From: Treponema sp. UBA4873
Lineage (GTDB): Bacteria > Spirochaetota > Spirochaetia > Treponematales > Treponemataceae
Length of the DNA: 64,000 nt
Assembly: GCA_002399405.1 (NCBI GenBank)
Contig: DHDP01000014.1
Span: 1-64,000, forward strand
Direction of reading: 5' to 3'
This document shows positions 49,706-58,191 of this stretch, piece after piece. A model generated the notes under the pieces. The model saw nothing but the letters and a program-made list of their open reading frames with translations, was not told where the DNA came from and searched no databases. Every line of letters starts with the position of its first letter. Position 1 is the first letter of the stretch. The position numbers and the translations under genes are program-made.

Positions 49706-50536
49706 CTAGTACATCTCCGCAGGTTTATGCGTAAGCAGAATCCGTATGTTCAGTTTACAGTACGCAAGAATTTCGCGCGCGTAAGAATTCAGTATGAACA
49801 GCCGCGGCGTTCCGGCAGGTATTCCGTACACCGCTTTATATCCCAGCCGCCGCGCGATGCGCTCCGCCCGCGCAAGGTGAAAATCGCTCGTAACGACGGC
49901 GACGGGCTTCGAAAGAGTCTCCCGAATGTCCGTGCCGGAATCCTGCGCCATGAGCCGGGCGCTGTACGAAAGATTCTGAATCGTATCGCGCGCCTCGTCT
50001 TCCTGAATAATGCGGTCCGCCGCAACGCCGTGACGTTCAAGTTCCGATGCAAGGACGAGCGATTCCGCACACGGCGCAAACGGTCCCTTTCCGCCGGAAA
50101 CGACGGCCTTTACGTCGGGATGCGCCTTCATATACTCCGCAGTTTTCAGGGCGCGCCGTTCCGCCGCCGGCACAAGCTTTCCCTCGCGCGTGATTCCGCC
50201 GCCGAGCAGAATCACGTACTGGATTTGCTCCGTTCCGCCGGAGACTGCCGGAGTGCAGATAAAGTACAGGTTCACCGAGGCAGTCAAAACAAAAATCGCT
50301 GCGGTAGCAATAATAATCAGCCTGACGGCGGACGTGAGCCGGCCGAACGGCACGAAGTCTTCGTCGCCGTTTTTTCCCCGTATACTCAGAAAACGCAGGA
50401 AAAAAATAATCCCGACGAAAAGCCACACGAAGGAAAAGGAAAAAAACGACGGAGAAGCAATTTCCAAAGCGACGAAATATCCGGCGGACCATGCGGCCGG
50501 AATAATAAAAACAAAGGAAGCCGTTCTGTTCTTCAT
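49706..50536 (-). CDS. YdcF/DUF218-family membrane protein
   Basis: 276 residues. Two or three N-terminal transmembrane helices (about 8-27, 30-50, 70-92) precede a DUF218 domain: YVILLGGGITREGKLVPAAE, VKAVVSGGKGPFAPCAESLV, VVTSDFHLARAERIARRLGY. Relatives (ElyC, SanA, YdcF) affect envelope integrity in enteric bacteria; the exact chemistry is unsettled. The start codon lies 9 nt after TATACT with no ribosome-binding site. It diverges from a secreted nuclease across only 30 bp and is followed by the DUF434 gene. Confidence 0.87.
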   Translation of the reverse strand: MKNRTASFVFIIPAAWSAGYFVALEIASPSFFSFSFVWLFVGIIFFLRFLSIRGKNGDEDFVPFGRLTSAVRLIIIATAAIFVLTASVNLYFICTPAVSGGTEQIQYVILLGGGITREGKLVPAAERRALKTAEYMKAHPDVKAVVSGGKGPFAPCAESLVLASELERHGVAADRIIQEDEARDTIQNLSYSARLMAQDSGTDIRETLSKPVAVVTSDFHLARAERIARRLGYKAVYGIPAGTPRLFILNSYAREILAYCKLNIRILLTHKPAEMY

Positions 50537-50574
50537 ATTATTCGTAGTATACCGTATAATTCCGGTATGCGCAA
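50532..50574. promoter_or_regulatory. Overlapping divergent promoters of ydcF-like and nuclease genes
   Basis: Plus strand: TTCATA (50532-50537), 17 bp, TATAAT (50555-50560), then 6 nt to the nuclease ATG at 50567. Minus strand: TTGCGC (50574-50569), 17 bp, TATACT (50551-50546), then 9 nt to the ydcF-like ATG at 50536. The two -10 boxes are 3 bp apart and each -35 lies at or in the other gene's first codons. Neither gene has a Shine-Dalgarno sequence. Confidence 0.6.
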
Positions 50575-51478
50575 AATACGCTTACGGCTGCAATTTTTCA
50601 TGCTGATGCCGGTCTTCCTGTTCACGGCCGCCGTTCGGGCAGAACCTGTGCAGCAGCCTGCCGCGGAAAATTCGGCGCTGTACTTCGGAAATCCGACGAA
50701 TGCGGAGCACGACGAAAAAAGCAGTACAAACTACCTCATCGAGAAAAAACAGTACGCGCTTTCATACAACGACAGTACGCACGAGGCGAACTGGACTGCG
50801 TGGCATCTGTGCGCGGACGATTCGGGAGACGCAGGACGGGGAAACAAATTCCGCGCCGACAGTACGCTTCCGGACGGCTGGTACCGGGTGGTTCAGAGCG
50901 ATTATCAGTTCGTACTGTACGGATTCGACCGCGGACATCTCTGCCCGTCCGCCGACCGCACAGCGTCGGTTGAAGACAACGACGAAACATTCCTTATGAC
51001 GAATATGGTACCGCAGGCTCCCGGCAACAACCGTATCGTATGGAAGGCCCTTGAGGAATACGAACGCGCGCTTGTCGGACGGGGAAACGAACTGTACATC
51101 TTCGCGGGACCGTACGGCAGAGGCGGCACGAGCGGGGAAGGGACTTTCGACTCGATAAAAATTCCGCAGCGCGGTAAAAACGGAAAACCGGTCATAGGAA
51201 AAGACGGAATGCCCGCTTACACCGACATGAGCATTGCGGTTCCCGCGTATACGTGGAAAATTATTATGGTCCTTCCCGAAGATACCGGCGATATAGACCG
51301 CGTTACAAAAGACACGGTGCTGCTTGCCGTCTGCATACCGAACGCGCAGGGATGCGGCAAAAACGGCTCATGGGAGCAGTACCGGATAAGCGTCGACGCT
51401 CTTGAGGAGATGACAGGCTGTGATTTTTTTGCACGCCTCCCCGACGACACAGAAGCGTATCTTGAGGCGGGAAAATAA
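50567..51478 (+). CDS. Secreted DNA/RNA non-specific endonuclease (NUC1 family)
   Basis: 303 residues with a signal peptide (MRKIRLRLQFFMLMPVFLFT, cleavage near VRA-EPV). The catalytic motif FDRGHLCPSADRT (about residues 120-132) contains the DRGH histidine that acts as general base in the Serratia-nuclease fold. The following LMTNMVPQAPGNNRIVWKAL supplies the metal-binding Asn. Such enzymes cut DNA and RNA outside the cytoplasm for nutrition or against neutrophil traps. The upstream frame to 49703 is antisense and rejected. TATAAT ends 6 nt before the ATG, so the message is probably leaderless. Confidence 0.92.
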   Translation: MRKIRLRLQFFMLMPVFLFTAAVRAEPVQQPAAENSALYFGNPTNAEHDEKSSTNYLIEKKQYALSYNDSTHEANWTAWHLCADDSGDAGRGNKFRADSTLPDGWYRVVQSDYQFVLYGFDRGHLCPSADRTASVEDNDETFLMTNMVPQAPGNNRIVWKALEEYERALVGRGNELYIFAGPYGRGGTSGEGTFDSIKIPQRGKNGKPVIGKDGMPAYTDMSIAVPAYTWKIIMVLPEDTGDIDRVTKDTVLLAVCIPNAQGCGKNGSWEQYRISVDALEEMTGCDFFARLPDDTEAYLEAGK

Positions 51479-51526
51479 TAATTTATCTCAGCGGCACAGT
51501 TTGAGCAGGCAAAATTTCCTGGCTGT

Positions 51527-52657
51527 TCAGATTTTAATAAGATTGTATTTGCGGGTACCCATACCGACTTTTTCCGCCTGCTCAAGCTGAGCGTTCCAAT
51601 CAGTCGTCGGATGCACGTCCATGGACAAGTCGTCGTGCGTATGTTCGCATTCGTCCGTCACGGAACCGTGCAGCAGCGGCTGTTTATTAACGGCATCCGC
51701 GCAGGCCTGATCGAGCGCGACCGCATCGAACGAAGCGAACATTCCCACGTCCTGAATGACGGGTACGTCGTTCACCGCATAGCAGTCGCAGAAAGGCGAC
51801 ACGTCGACTATGAGCGAAATATGAAACTGCGGTCTGTCCTTCACGACGGCGGCCGCATATTCGGCCATTTTGCGGCACAAAACTTCGTTCGTATTGTCTC
51901 CGCACGGATGCGTCGCGTCTTTCGGGCAGGCGCCTATGCATCGTCCGCAGCCGACGCATACATCCTGATCGATGAATGCTTTTTTCTTTCCGTCTGATGA
52001 ATCTTCGGGAACGGCAAGCGTGACGGCATTCTGACCGCACGCACGGACGCACGCGCCGCATCCTATGCATTTGCTCCTGTCGACGTCAGGCTTGCCTGCG
52101 TTATGCTGCTCCATTTTCCCCGCGCGGCTTCCGCACCCCATCCCGATGTTCTTTATCGCTCCGCCGTATCCGGTCGATTCGTGAAGCTTGAAATGCGTGA
52201 GCGAGATGAATACGTCCGCATCCATAACCGCGTGGCCAATTTTCGCCTGCCTGACGTATTCCCCTTCGGGAAAATCGACGAGCGCTTCGTCCGTTCCCTT
52301 TAGTCCGTCGCCGATAATTACATGGCAGCCGGTTACGAGCGGATCGAATCCGTCCATAAACGCCGCGTCAAGATGATCAAGCGCGTTTTTGCGGAGCCCC
52401 GGATACAGCGTATTGCAGTCAGTAAGGAACGGACGTCCGCCGAGATTCTTCACCAGATCGGCGAGGGCGCGCGCGTAATTCGGACGAAGGTACGCAAGAT
52501 TGCCCGGCTCTCCGAAATGAAGTTTTATCGCCGTGAATTTGCCGTCGAAATCAATATTCCCGATCCCCGCCGTCTTCGCGAGCCGTACCATTTTCTGTGC
52601 AAGGTTTTCGTTAAAAGTCGTTCTGAAATCAGTCCAATACACCTTCGAAGTTTCCAT
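51527..52657 (-). CDS. DUF362 protein with two 4Fe-4S clusters
   Basis: 376 residues. The DUF362 domain (about 1-180: FTAIKLHFGEPGNLAYLRPN, GRPFLTDCNTLYPG, THFKLHESTGYGGAIKNIGM) is followed by a ferredoxin-like insertion with two cluster motifs, CIGCGACVRACGQ and CVGCGRCIGACPK (about 198-250), then a C-terminal DUF362 part (DVGMFASFDAVALDQACADA). It is a cytoplasmic redox protein of unknown partner. The ATG has GGAGG 7 nt upstream. It is the last gene of the ftsH-to-DUF362 operon, 13 bp after uvrD. Confidence 0.88.
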   Translation of the reverse strand: METSKVYWTDFRTTFNENLAQKMVRLAKTAGIGNIDFDGKFTAIKLHFGEPGNLAYLRPNYARALADLVKNLGGRPFLTDCNTLYPGLRKNALDHLDAAFMDGFDPLVTGCHVIIGDGLKGTDEALVDFPEGEYVRQAKIGHAVMDADVFISLTHFKLHESTGYGGAIKNIGMGCGSRAGKMEQHNAGKPDVDRSKCIGCGACVRACGQNAVTLAVPEDSSDGKKKAFIDQDVCVGCGRCIGACPKDATHPCGDNTNEVLCRKMAEYAAAVVKDRPQFHISLIVDVSPFCDCYAVNDVPVIQDVGMFASFDAVALDQACADAVNKQPLLHGSVTDECEHTHDDLSMDVHPTTDWNAQLEQAEKVGMGTRKYNLIKI

Positions 52658-52670
52658 GTCAGCGCCTCCG

Positions 52671-54857
52671 TTATTCCTTTACAATCATCAATGAATGAGC
52701 CTGATATTCAGGCAGGAATTTCTTTTTTCCGCCGCTCTCAAACTGAACAGTAACAACGAACTCTCCGTCGTCGCTTACGCTGCCGGCAATCACCTGACCG
52801 TATCCCCAGTCGTCGTGATACACTCTCGTTCCCTTACTCCACCGCTCGGAAAGTTCGTTTCCCTTTACGGAATTTATGCCGGCGCCCGCTCCGTATGCTC
52901 CGTAACCGCGTTGCCTGCGGCTTTCCGCGCCGAGCACCTTGAACACGTCGCCCGCCTCTTCGATGAACAGGCTCGGTTCCATGAACTCCGTACGGCCGTA
53001 CAGACGCCGCTGTGCGCACGACGTTATGTACAGTTCGTCCTTCGCGCGCGTTATGCCGACGTAGAACAGACGGCGTTCTTCCTCGAGTTCGCCCCCGGTC
53101 TTGTCTCCGCGCGGAAATATGCCGTTCTCCATTCCCGTAATGATGACGCGGGGAAACTCCAGACCCTTCGTGTTATGCAGCGTAATCAGCGTGACGGAAT
53201 CCTGCGCAGCTTCTCCGGTCCCCGCATCGAGTGTGCGGTCCAGTTCGATAGTGTCCAGAAACTGCAGCAGGCCGTCTTCGGTACACGGATAAAGCACCGC
53301 GCTGTTCACAAGTTCCTGCATGTTTGCCGCCCGCTGCGTCCCGGAAATTTCATCCTGCGTTCTGTGATAATTAAGCAGCCCCGATCTGTCGAGCACCTTC
53401 TCGACGAAATACGAAAGCTTCTCGTCGGGATTGAACGATTTAGTAAGTTCATCGAGCACGGAACAGAATTCCGTCACGCCCTCTTTTGCTTTTTTACTCA
53501 GGGACGGCACGCATTCTCTGGCTGTTTCAATAAGGTTCCGGGAATATGAAGCGGCCTTTTCTATAATCGCGTCCTGAGTCTTGTCTCCGACGCCGTGCGC
53601 AGGTTTATTGACGACGCGGCGGAACGCAATCTCGTCCCGGGGATTCGCCGCAAGCGAAAGATACGCAAGCGTATCCTTGATTTCCTCGCGTTCGTAGAAT
53701 TTCAGAGACCCGACGACGACGTACGGAATCTTGCGGTGCAGGAATTCCGTTTCGAATTCGAGCGACTGCGCGTTCGTTCTGTATAATATGGCCCAGTCGC
53801 TGTATTTCGACTGATTTTTTTTGTCCGCCACGGCTTTCTGAATAAGATCCGCGCAGAAGCGGGCCTCGGAATCCTGATCCGGAAGATACACGAGCACCGG
53901 CGTTTTACCTTCGCCGCGTTCGGCCTTGAGCGTCTTTCCGAGACGGCTTTCGTTGTTCCGGACAACGTTGTCCGCGACCTCGAGTATTTTCGCCGTCGAG
54001 CGGTAATTGCGTACAAGTTTAATAATTTTTGTGCCGGGGAACTTTTCACGGAACGACAGAATATTTCCCACGTCGGCGCCGCGGAACCGGTAGATGGACT
54101 GATCGTCGTCGCCGACGACGCACACGTATGTTCCGGAATTTTCTTCAACGCCGGAAAGGGACTGCAGCAGCCGGAACTGCGCCACGTTCGAATCCTGATA
54201 CTCGTCGACCATGATGACGCGGAAACGGTACCGCATCTGCTGGCGGATACGTTCATTCGCATCCATCACTTTCACCGGTCTCATAATAAGATCGCCGAAA
54301 TCGGCGTTACCTGTCGTGTGAAGGCGTTCTTCGTAGGCGCGGTAAATTGCCGACAGGTCGCCGGTCGGATCTATATCGGAGAGGTCGTCGTCAGGGCCGA
54401 GACAGTAATCTTTCGCGAGCGCGATTTTATGCGCGGAAAGCTGCGCCTGCTGCCTCGTCATGGACGGCACCGCTTTCGTCACGAGCGTCGCCATATCGTC
54501 GTCGTCGTACACGGTGAATGAACCTGCAAGCCCGGCCTCGTCCGCGTATTTCCGCAGAAACCACGCGCCGAACGAGTGGAACGTCCGTATCTGAGCCCGG
54601 CCGGCACGCGGTTCGAGCGCGACCGCACGCTCGGCCATCTCCGACGCTGCCTTTTTCGTAAACGTGACCGCAAGAATGGCTGACGGATCCACATGCCTGT
54701 TCCCGATAAGATATGCTATTTTCGTCGTTATGACGCGCGTCTTTCCGGAACCCGCGCCTGCAAGAATAAGCAGCGGCGAGCCTTCGTGAACGACGGCTTC
54801 CCTCTGTTCAGGGTTGAGTCTGTCGAGATATGACGGAAGCATTTCGTCCTCTGCCAT
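52671..54857 (-). CDS. UvrD/PcrA-type ATP-dependent DNA helicase
   Basis: Superfamily 1A 3'-5' helicase, 728 residues. Motifs: Q motif LNPEQREAV, Walker A LAGAGSGKT (about 32-40), motif Ia AVTFTKKAASEMAER, motif II VDEYQDSN, motif III GDDDQSIYRFRGA, motif V TLHNTKGLEFPRVII, and motif VI RRLFYVGITRAKDEL. The C-terminal Tudor-like domain (RVYHDDWGYGQVIAGSVSDD) is the one that contacts RNA polymerase in PcrA/UvrD. Roles are repair and removal of stalled complexes. It starts 3 bp after the rimO stop, with GGAG 8 nt upstream. Confidence 0.94.
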   Translation of the reverse strand: MAEDEMLPSYLDRLNPEQREAVVHEGSPLLILAGAGSGKTRVITTKIAYLIGNRHVDPSAILAVTFTKKAASEMAERAVALEPRAGRAQIRTFHSFGAWFLRKYADEAGLAGSFTVYDDDDMATLVTKAVPSMTRQQAQLSAHKIALAKDYCLGPDDDLSDIDPTGDLSAIYRAYEERLHTTGNADFGDLIMRPVKVMDANERIRQQMRYRFRVIMVDEYQDSNVAQFRLLQSLSGVEENSGTYVCVVGDDDQSIYRFRGADVGNILSFREKFPGTKIIKLVRNYRSTAKILEVADNVVRNNESRLGKTLKAERGEGKTPVLVYLPDQDSEARFCADLIQKAVADKKNQSKYSDWAILYRTNAQSLEFETEFLHRKIPYVVVGSLKFYEREEIKDTLAYLSLAANPRDEIAFRRVVNKPAHGVGDKTQDAIIEKAASYSRNLIETARECVPSLSKKAKEGVTEFCSVLDELTKSFNPDEKLSYFVEKVLDRSGLLNYHRTQDEISGTQRAANMQELVNSAVLYPCTEDGLLQFLDTIELDRTLDAGTGEAAQDSVTLITLHNTKGLEFPRVIITGMENGIFPRGDKTGGELEEERRLFYVGITRAKDELYITSCAQRRLYGRTEFMEPSLFIEEAGDVFKVLGAESRRQRGYGAYGAGAGINSVKGNELSERWSKGTRVYHDDWGYGQVIAGSVSDDGEFVVTVQFESGGKKKFLPEYQAHSLMIVKE

Positions 54858-54860
54858 ATG

Positions 54861-56348
54861 TTATTCTCCGTCTTGGCTCAGCTCCGTCGCATACTGCAGC
54901 GGAGATCCGGGCAGTTTTTTATTAACAGGCAAATCGGAAACAAAATGCGCGTCGATGTCCACTTCGCCCGACGAGTCGGCATAAACCCGCACAACGCGGC
55001 CCGGCTGTACGGCGTTCTTCTGAACCTCGTCGTCAAGGTCGTAGCGGATGACGACGGAACCGTCCACGTCGGGAGCCTGAAACCAGGCGCGCCCGATTGC
55101 CAGGCCTTCTTCCTCGCCTTTCACGAGTTCCTCAACGAGCACATCGTATTCCTTTCCGCACCGTTCCGCAAGACGCTCTTTTGTGATTTCAGACTGAATC
55201 GCCTCAAGCGCCGCAGCCCGTTCTTTCGCAGTTTTCTGCGTAACGCGGTTTTTCATGGTGTACGCAGGCGTATCTTCCTCACGGCTGTACGGAAAACATC
55301 CCGACCAGTCGCTCCTGATTGTCCTGAGAAATTCCTGCGTATTTCCGGCAGCCTCGTCAGTTTCTCCGGGAAAGCCGGTCAAAAACGTCGTACGGAGCGC
55401 AGCTTCGGGGAACGCCGCACGGATGTCGTTCGCAAGCCGTTCGTATTCCTTCGCGGAACCTTTTCGGTTCATCGCGCGGATAAGTCCGTCGTCCCCCGCC
55501 TGAAACGGAATATCAAAATACGGAAGCAGACGCGCGTCACGCTGCATAACGGGCAGAATGTCGCGGTTAAAATGGTCGGGATGAATGTAAAGCAGACGGA
55601 CCACGAAAACGCCTTTCAGCGCGGAAATCCGACCGAGCAGCACAGAAAGCGCGGACGGTTTGTCCGTACCGCAGTTTCCGCCGGAGCCGCCGATGCGCGG
55701 CAGTTCAAAACGTCCCGTGCCGAACACATCGTCGCTTTCGCCCGTTCCGTACGCGGCGAGGTCCTGTCCGATGAGGTTTATTTCGTATACGCCGTCGTCG
55801 GTGAGCCGCCGTATTTCCTTCACAATATCATCGGCCGGACGGCTGCGCAGCTTTCCGCGGATCAGCGGGATGGCGCAGAAGGAACAGCAGTTGCTGCATC
55901 CTTCGGTTATTTTCACATAGGCAGAGCCGCGGTATGAAAGGATCATCGGGCGGTCGCCGCAGCACACACCTTTCTGTTCGGGCACAAGAACCGGACGCTG
56001 CCCCGCGGCAAGCGGTTTAATAATAGTGTCGATTTTCGATATATCGCCGTTGCCGAAAAACCCGTCCGCCTCGGTAAGAGAATCTTTCAGCGAATCCGCG
56101 TAACGCTCCGCCAGACATCCCGTTAATAATATTTTCGCATCGGGATAATTCCGCTTCGCCGAAATAACGGCGTCGATGGATTCCTTTTTCGCGGATTCTA
56201 TAAACCCGCACGAATTAACAATAATAACGTCCGCAAGGGACGGGTCAAAAATCTGCTTCATGCCCATGGCCGACAAACGGGAAATAATCAGCTCGCCGTC
56301 GACCTGATTTTTTGCACATCCGTGCTGATCGATAAAAAAATTAATCAA
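54861..56348 (-). CDS. rimO: Ribosomal protein S12 methylthiotransferase RimO
   Basis: Methylthiolates the conserved aspartate of ribosomal protein S12. 495 residues. N-terminal cluster cysteines C11, C47 and C78; radical-SAM CxxxCxxC at C151, C155 and C158 (GCSNCCSFCAIPLIRG, the RimO form rather than the MiaB form); and a C-terminal TRAM domain. An insertion of about 25 residues (GTGRFELPRIGGSGGN area, about 205-235) is longer than usual. The start is TTG at 56348, overlapping the rodZ-like stop by 8 bp; no better start exists upstream of the conserved INFFIDQHGCAKN. Confidence 0.95.
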   Translation of the reverse strand: MINFFIDQHGCAKNQVDGELIISRLSAMGMKQIFDPSLADVIIVNSCGFIESAKKESIDAVISAKRNYPDAKILLTGCLAERYADSLKDSLTEADGFFGNGDISKIDTIIKPLAAGQRPVLVPEQKGVCCGDRPMILSYRGSAYVKITEGCSNCCSFCAIPLIRGKLRSRPADDIVKEIRRLTDDGVYEINLIGQDLAAYGTGESDDVFGTGRFELPRIGGSGGNCGTDKPSALSVLLGRISALKGVFVVRLLYIHPDHFNRDILPVMQRDARLLPYFDIPFQAGDDGLIRAMNRKGSAKEYERLANDIRAAFPEAALRTTFLTGFPGETDEAAGNTQEFLRTIRSDWSGCFPYSREEDTPAYTMKNRVTQKTAKERAAALEAIQSEITKERLAERCGKEYDVLVEELVKGEEEGLAIGRAWFQAPDVDGSVVIRYDLDDEVQKNAVQPGRVVRVYADSSGEVDIDAHFVSDLPVNKKLPGSPLQYATELSQDGE

Positions 56349-57438
56349 GTTCTACAACCACCAGCTTATAAGTTCCGTCCAGGTCTTTTACCCATTTTAT
56401 GTCTTCGACGAGGACCTGTCCCGCTTTGCCTATATCAAGATCGAAACTTCTTGTATCCGCAATAATAGTAAACTTCACGGTGTTGCAGTTCGACATCCAT
56501 AGACGGGCTCCGTTATTCGCAGTCATCGTAACAATATCACCGTTCGTAAAATAACTTTCTTCGGAGGACTTGCGGTCGAGTCTGTAACGGAATTCGCACG
56601 GACCGCGGAACGTTGCGTTCACGGTAAACGGATAGGCGCGGGTATCCTGCAGAATTACCTGCTGTTTGTGTTTGGGGACAGCTCCGTCAGCTTCTGTCTG
56701 CACATCCGGGGCGGCGGCTGTTTCAAGCTGCTGATTGCCGGCATTCTGCTGTTTCAGAAGCAGACGTACTTCAGCTCCGCGCGAATCATCAGTCGGGGAA
56801 ATATCGGAGACATACACAATAATATCAGGATTCGCGTCGCCGTCTATATCAAGCTCCGACTCTTCCGCCAGATCCGTATACAGTTTCCCGACGGGAGTAT
56901 CGATTCCGAACGAAGCAAGCGTGTCGCTGACTGTAAGAATGACTTTTCCTTTCGTCAAAGGAACGGTAATCTGATCTCCGCGGAACAGTCTGGATTCGAA
57001 CGGTTTGTCGCTTAATTCGTATTTTCTGGCGGTCATCCCTTTTTCAACGACGATATTTCCGTCCTTATTCGCCGGTTTTCTGATGAAAACAAAAACCACG
57101 ACAAGAACAACCGCAAGCACTGCAGCGCAGGACAAGCCTATAGCAAGCGGCTTGAAAAACGAAGGCTTTTGTTTCTCAAGCAGACCTTCAGGAACGGGAG
57201 ATTCCTGAATTGCTTTACTCCGGTAAAGCGAAAGTACCGTTTCAGGATTTACACCGAGATATTCAGCATAATTACGGAGAAAACCGACCATATACGGTTC
57301 TCCGGGGAACACGCCGGTATCTTCGTTTTCAAGTCCGCGGATATATTCCGGCGTGATCGACGTTTCACGGGCAACTGTATCGATATCAAGATTTTTATCT
57401 TCTCGCGCCTTTTGCAGGATTGTACCGTAGCTTTCCAT
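56341..57438 (-). CDS. rodZ: RodZ-like membrane protein with HTH and DUF4115-type domain
   Basis: 365 residues. The N-terminal Xre-type HTH (about 1-75: LQKAREDKNLDIDTVARETS, VGFLRNYAEYLGVNPETVL) is the HTH_25 of RodZ. One transmembrane helix lies at about 96-118, and the periplasmic part ends in a DUF4115-like domain (VNATFRGPCEFRYRLDRKSS and MSNCNTVKFTI). RodZ links MreB to the cell-wall machinery in rods; in a spirochaete it may serve cell-wall geometry or a regulator-like role. It overlaps rimO by 8 bp and follows lolA by 18 bp. Confidence 0.83.
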   Translation of the reverse strand: MESYGTILQKAREDKNLDIDTVARETSITPEYIRGLENEDTGVFPGEPYMVGFLRNYAEYLGVNPETVLSLYRSKAIQESPVPEGLLEKQKPSFFKPLAIGLSCAAVLAVVLVVVFVFIRKPANKDGNIVVEKGMTARKYELSDKPFESRLFRGDQITVPLTKGKVILTVSDTLASFGIDTPVGKLYTDLAEESELDIDGDANPDIIVYVSDISPTDDSRGAEVRLLLKQQNAGNQQLETAAAPDVQTEADGAVPKHKQQVILQDTRAYPFTVNATFRGPCEFRYRLDRKSSEESYFTNGDIVTMTANNGARLWMSNCNTVKFTIIADTRSFDLDIGKAGQVLVEDIKWVKDLDGTYKLVVVELD

Positions 57439-57456
57439 AATCAGTAAGCCTCTATG

Positions 57457-58149
57457 TCAGTTAGAAAGTAGGAAATTATTATAATTATTTGCCGATGACG
57501 GCGGGTCGTAAATAAACCGCTGATCCGAAATATCCTGATTGAGTTTATAGTTCGTAAAACTAAAGACGAACTCGTCGCCGCGCGGAGTAACGGCCTCAAC
57601 ACGGCGAATCAATTTTGTTTCCGCGTTTATTGCAAGCTTAATGGAACGGAAAGCTTCGGCCGTGTTGCGCCGGTTGAGGACCAGCTTGATGACTTTTTCG
57701 TCCGACGTATCGTCGAGCGGAACGGGCTCCTGTCCCGTTTCATACGCGACCGTATAATAGCGGCTCATGAGCGACAAACCCTGAGGAGTTGCAAGGGAAG
57801 CGCCTCCTGCACCGCTGCCGTCCGACTGAACGGACTGCTGGAGTACGGCTGACGCTCCGGGCAGATAAATAGTAAGCATGTCGCCGTTGAACAGAATAAC
57901 CTGATCCGCAGGGTCCGAAAAATCAAGGCGCAGCAAATCGGGCCGCTTGAAAGATACTTTTGCCGTCATCTGCTGCTTGCCTACGGAAAGATCCATATCA
58001 GCTTCGTAGTCTTTTATCGTCGCGTAATTTTCGGAAACAGTTTTAAAATATGCACTTGCAGTCGTAATAGTCTGCGCATATACAGCGCTGCAGACTGTTA
58101 AGCCCAAAAAAACGGCTGCATGGAGGATGGTATTTTTCCTATTTAACAT
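57457..58149 (-). CDS. lolA: LolA-family outer-membrane lipoprotein carrier
   Basis: 230 residues with a signal peptide (about 1-25, cleavage near VYA-QTI). The LolA/LolB fold pattern is visible: SAYFKTVSENYATIKDYEAD, KVSFKRPDLLRLDFSDPADQ, VILFNGDMLTIYLPG, and the C-terminal FSFTNYKLNQDISDQRFIYD. It ferries lipoproteins through the periplasm. Its place between ftsH and rodZ in one operon ties membrane quality control to envelope building. Weak alternative: a sigma-E regulator of the RseB type. Confidence 0.85.
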   Translation of the reverse strand: MLNRKNTILHAAVFLGLTVCSAVYAQTITTASAYFKTVSENYATIKDYEADMDLSVGKQQMTAKVSFKRPDLLRLDFSDPADQVILFNGDMLTIYLPGASAVLQQSVQSDGSGAGGASLATPQGLSLMSRYYTVAYETGQEPVPLDDTSDEKVIKLVLNRRNTAEAFRSIKLAINAETKLIRRVEAVTPRGDEFVFSFTNYKLNQDISDQRFIYDPPSSANNYNNFLLSN

Positions 58150-58191
58150 GCAACCATTTTAGTAGAGATATATCGTCACGTCAAGTAACGG

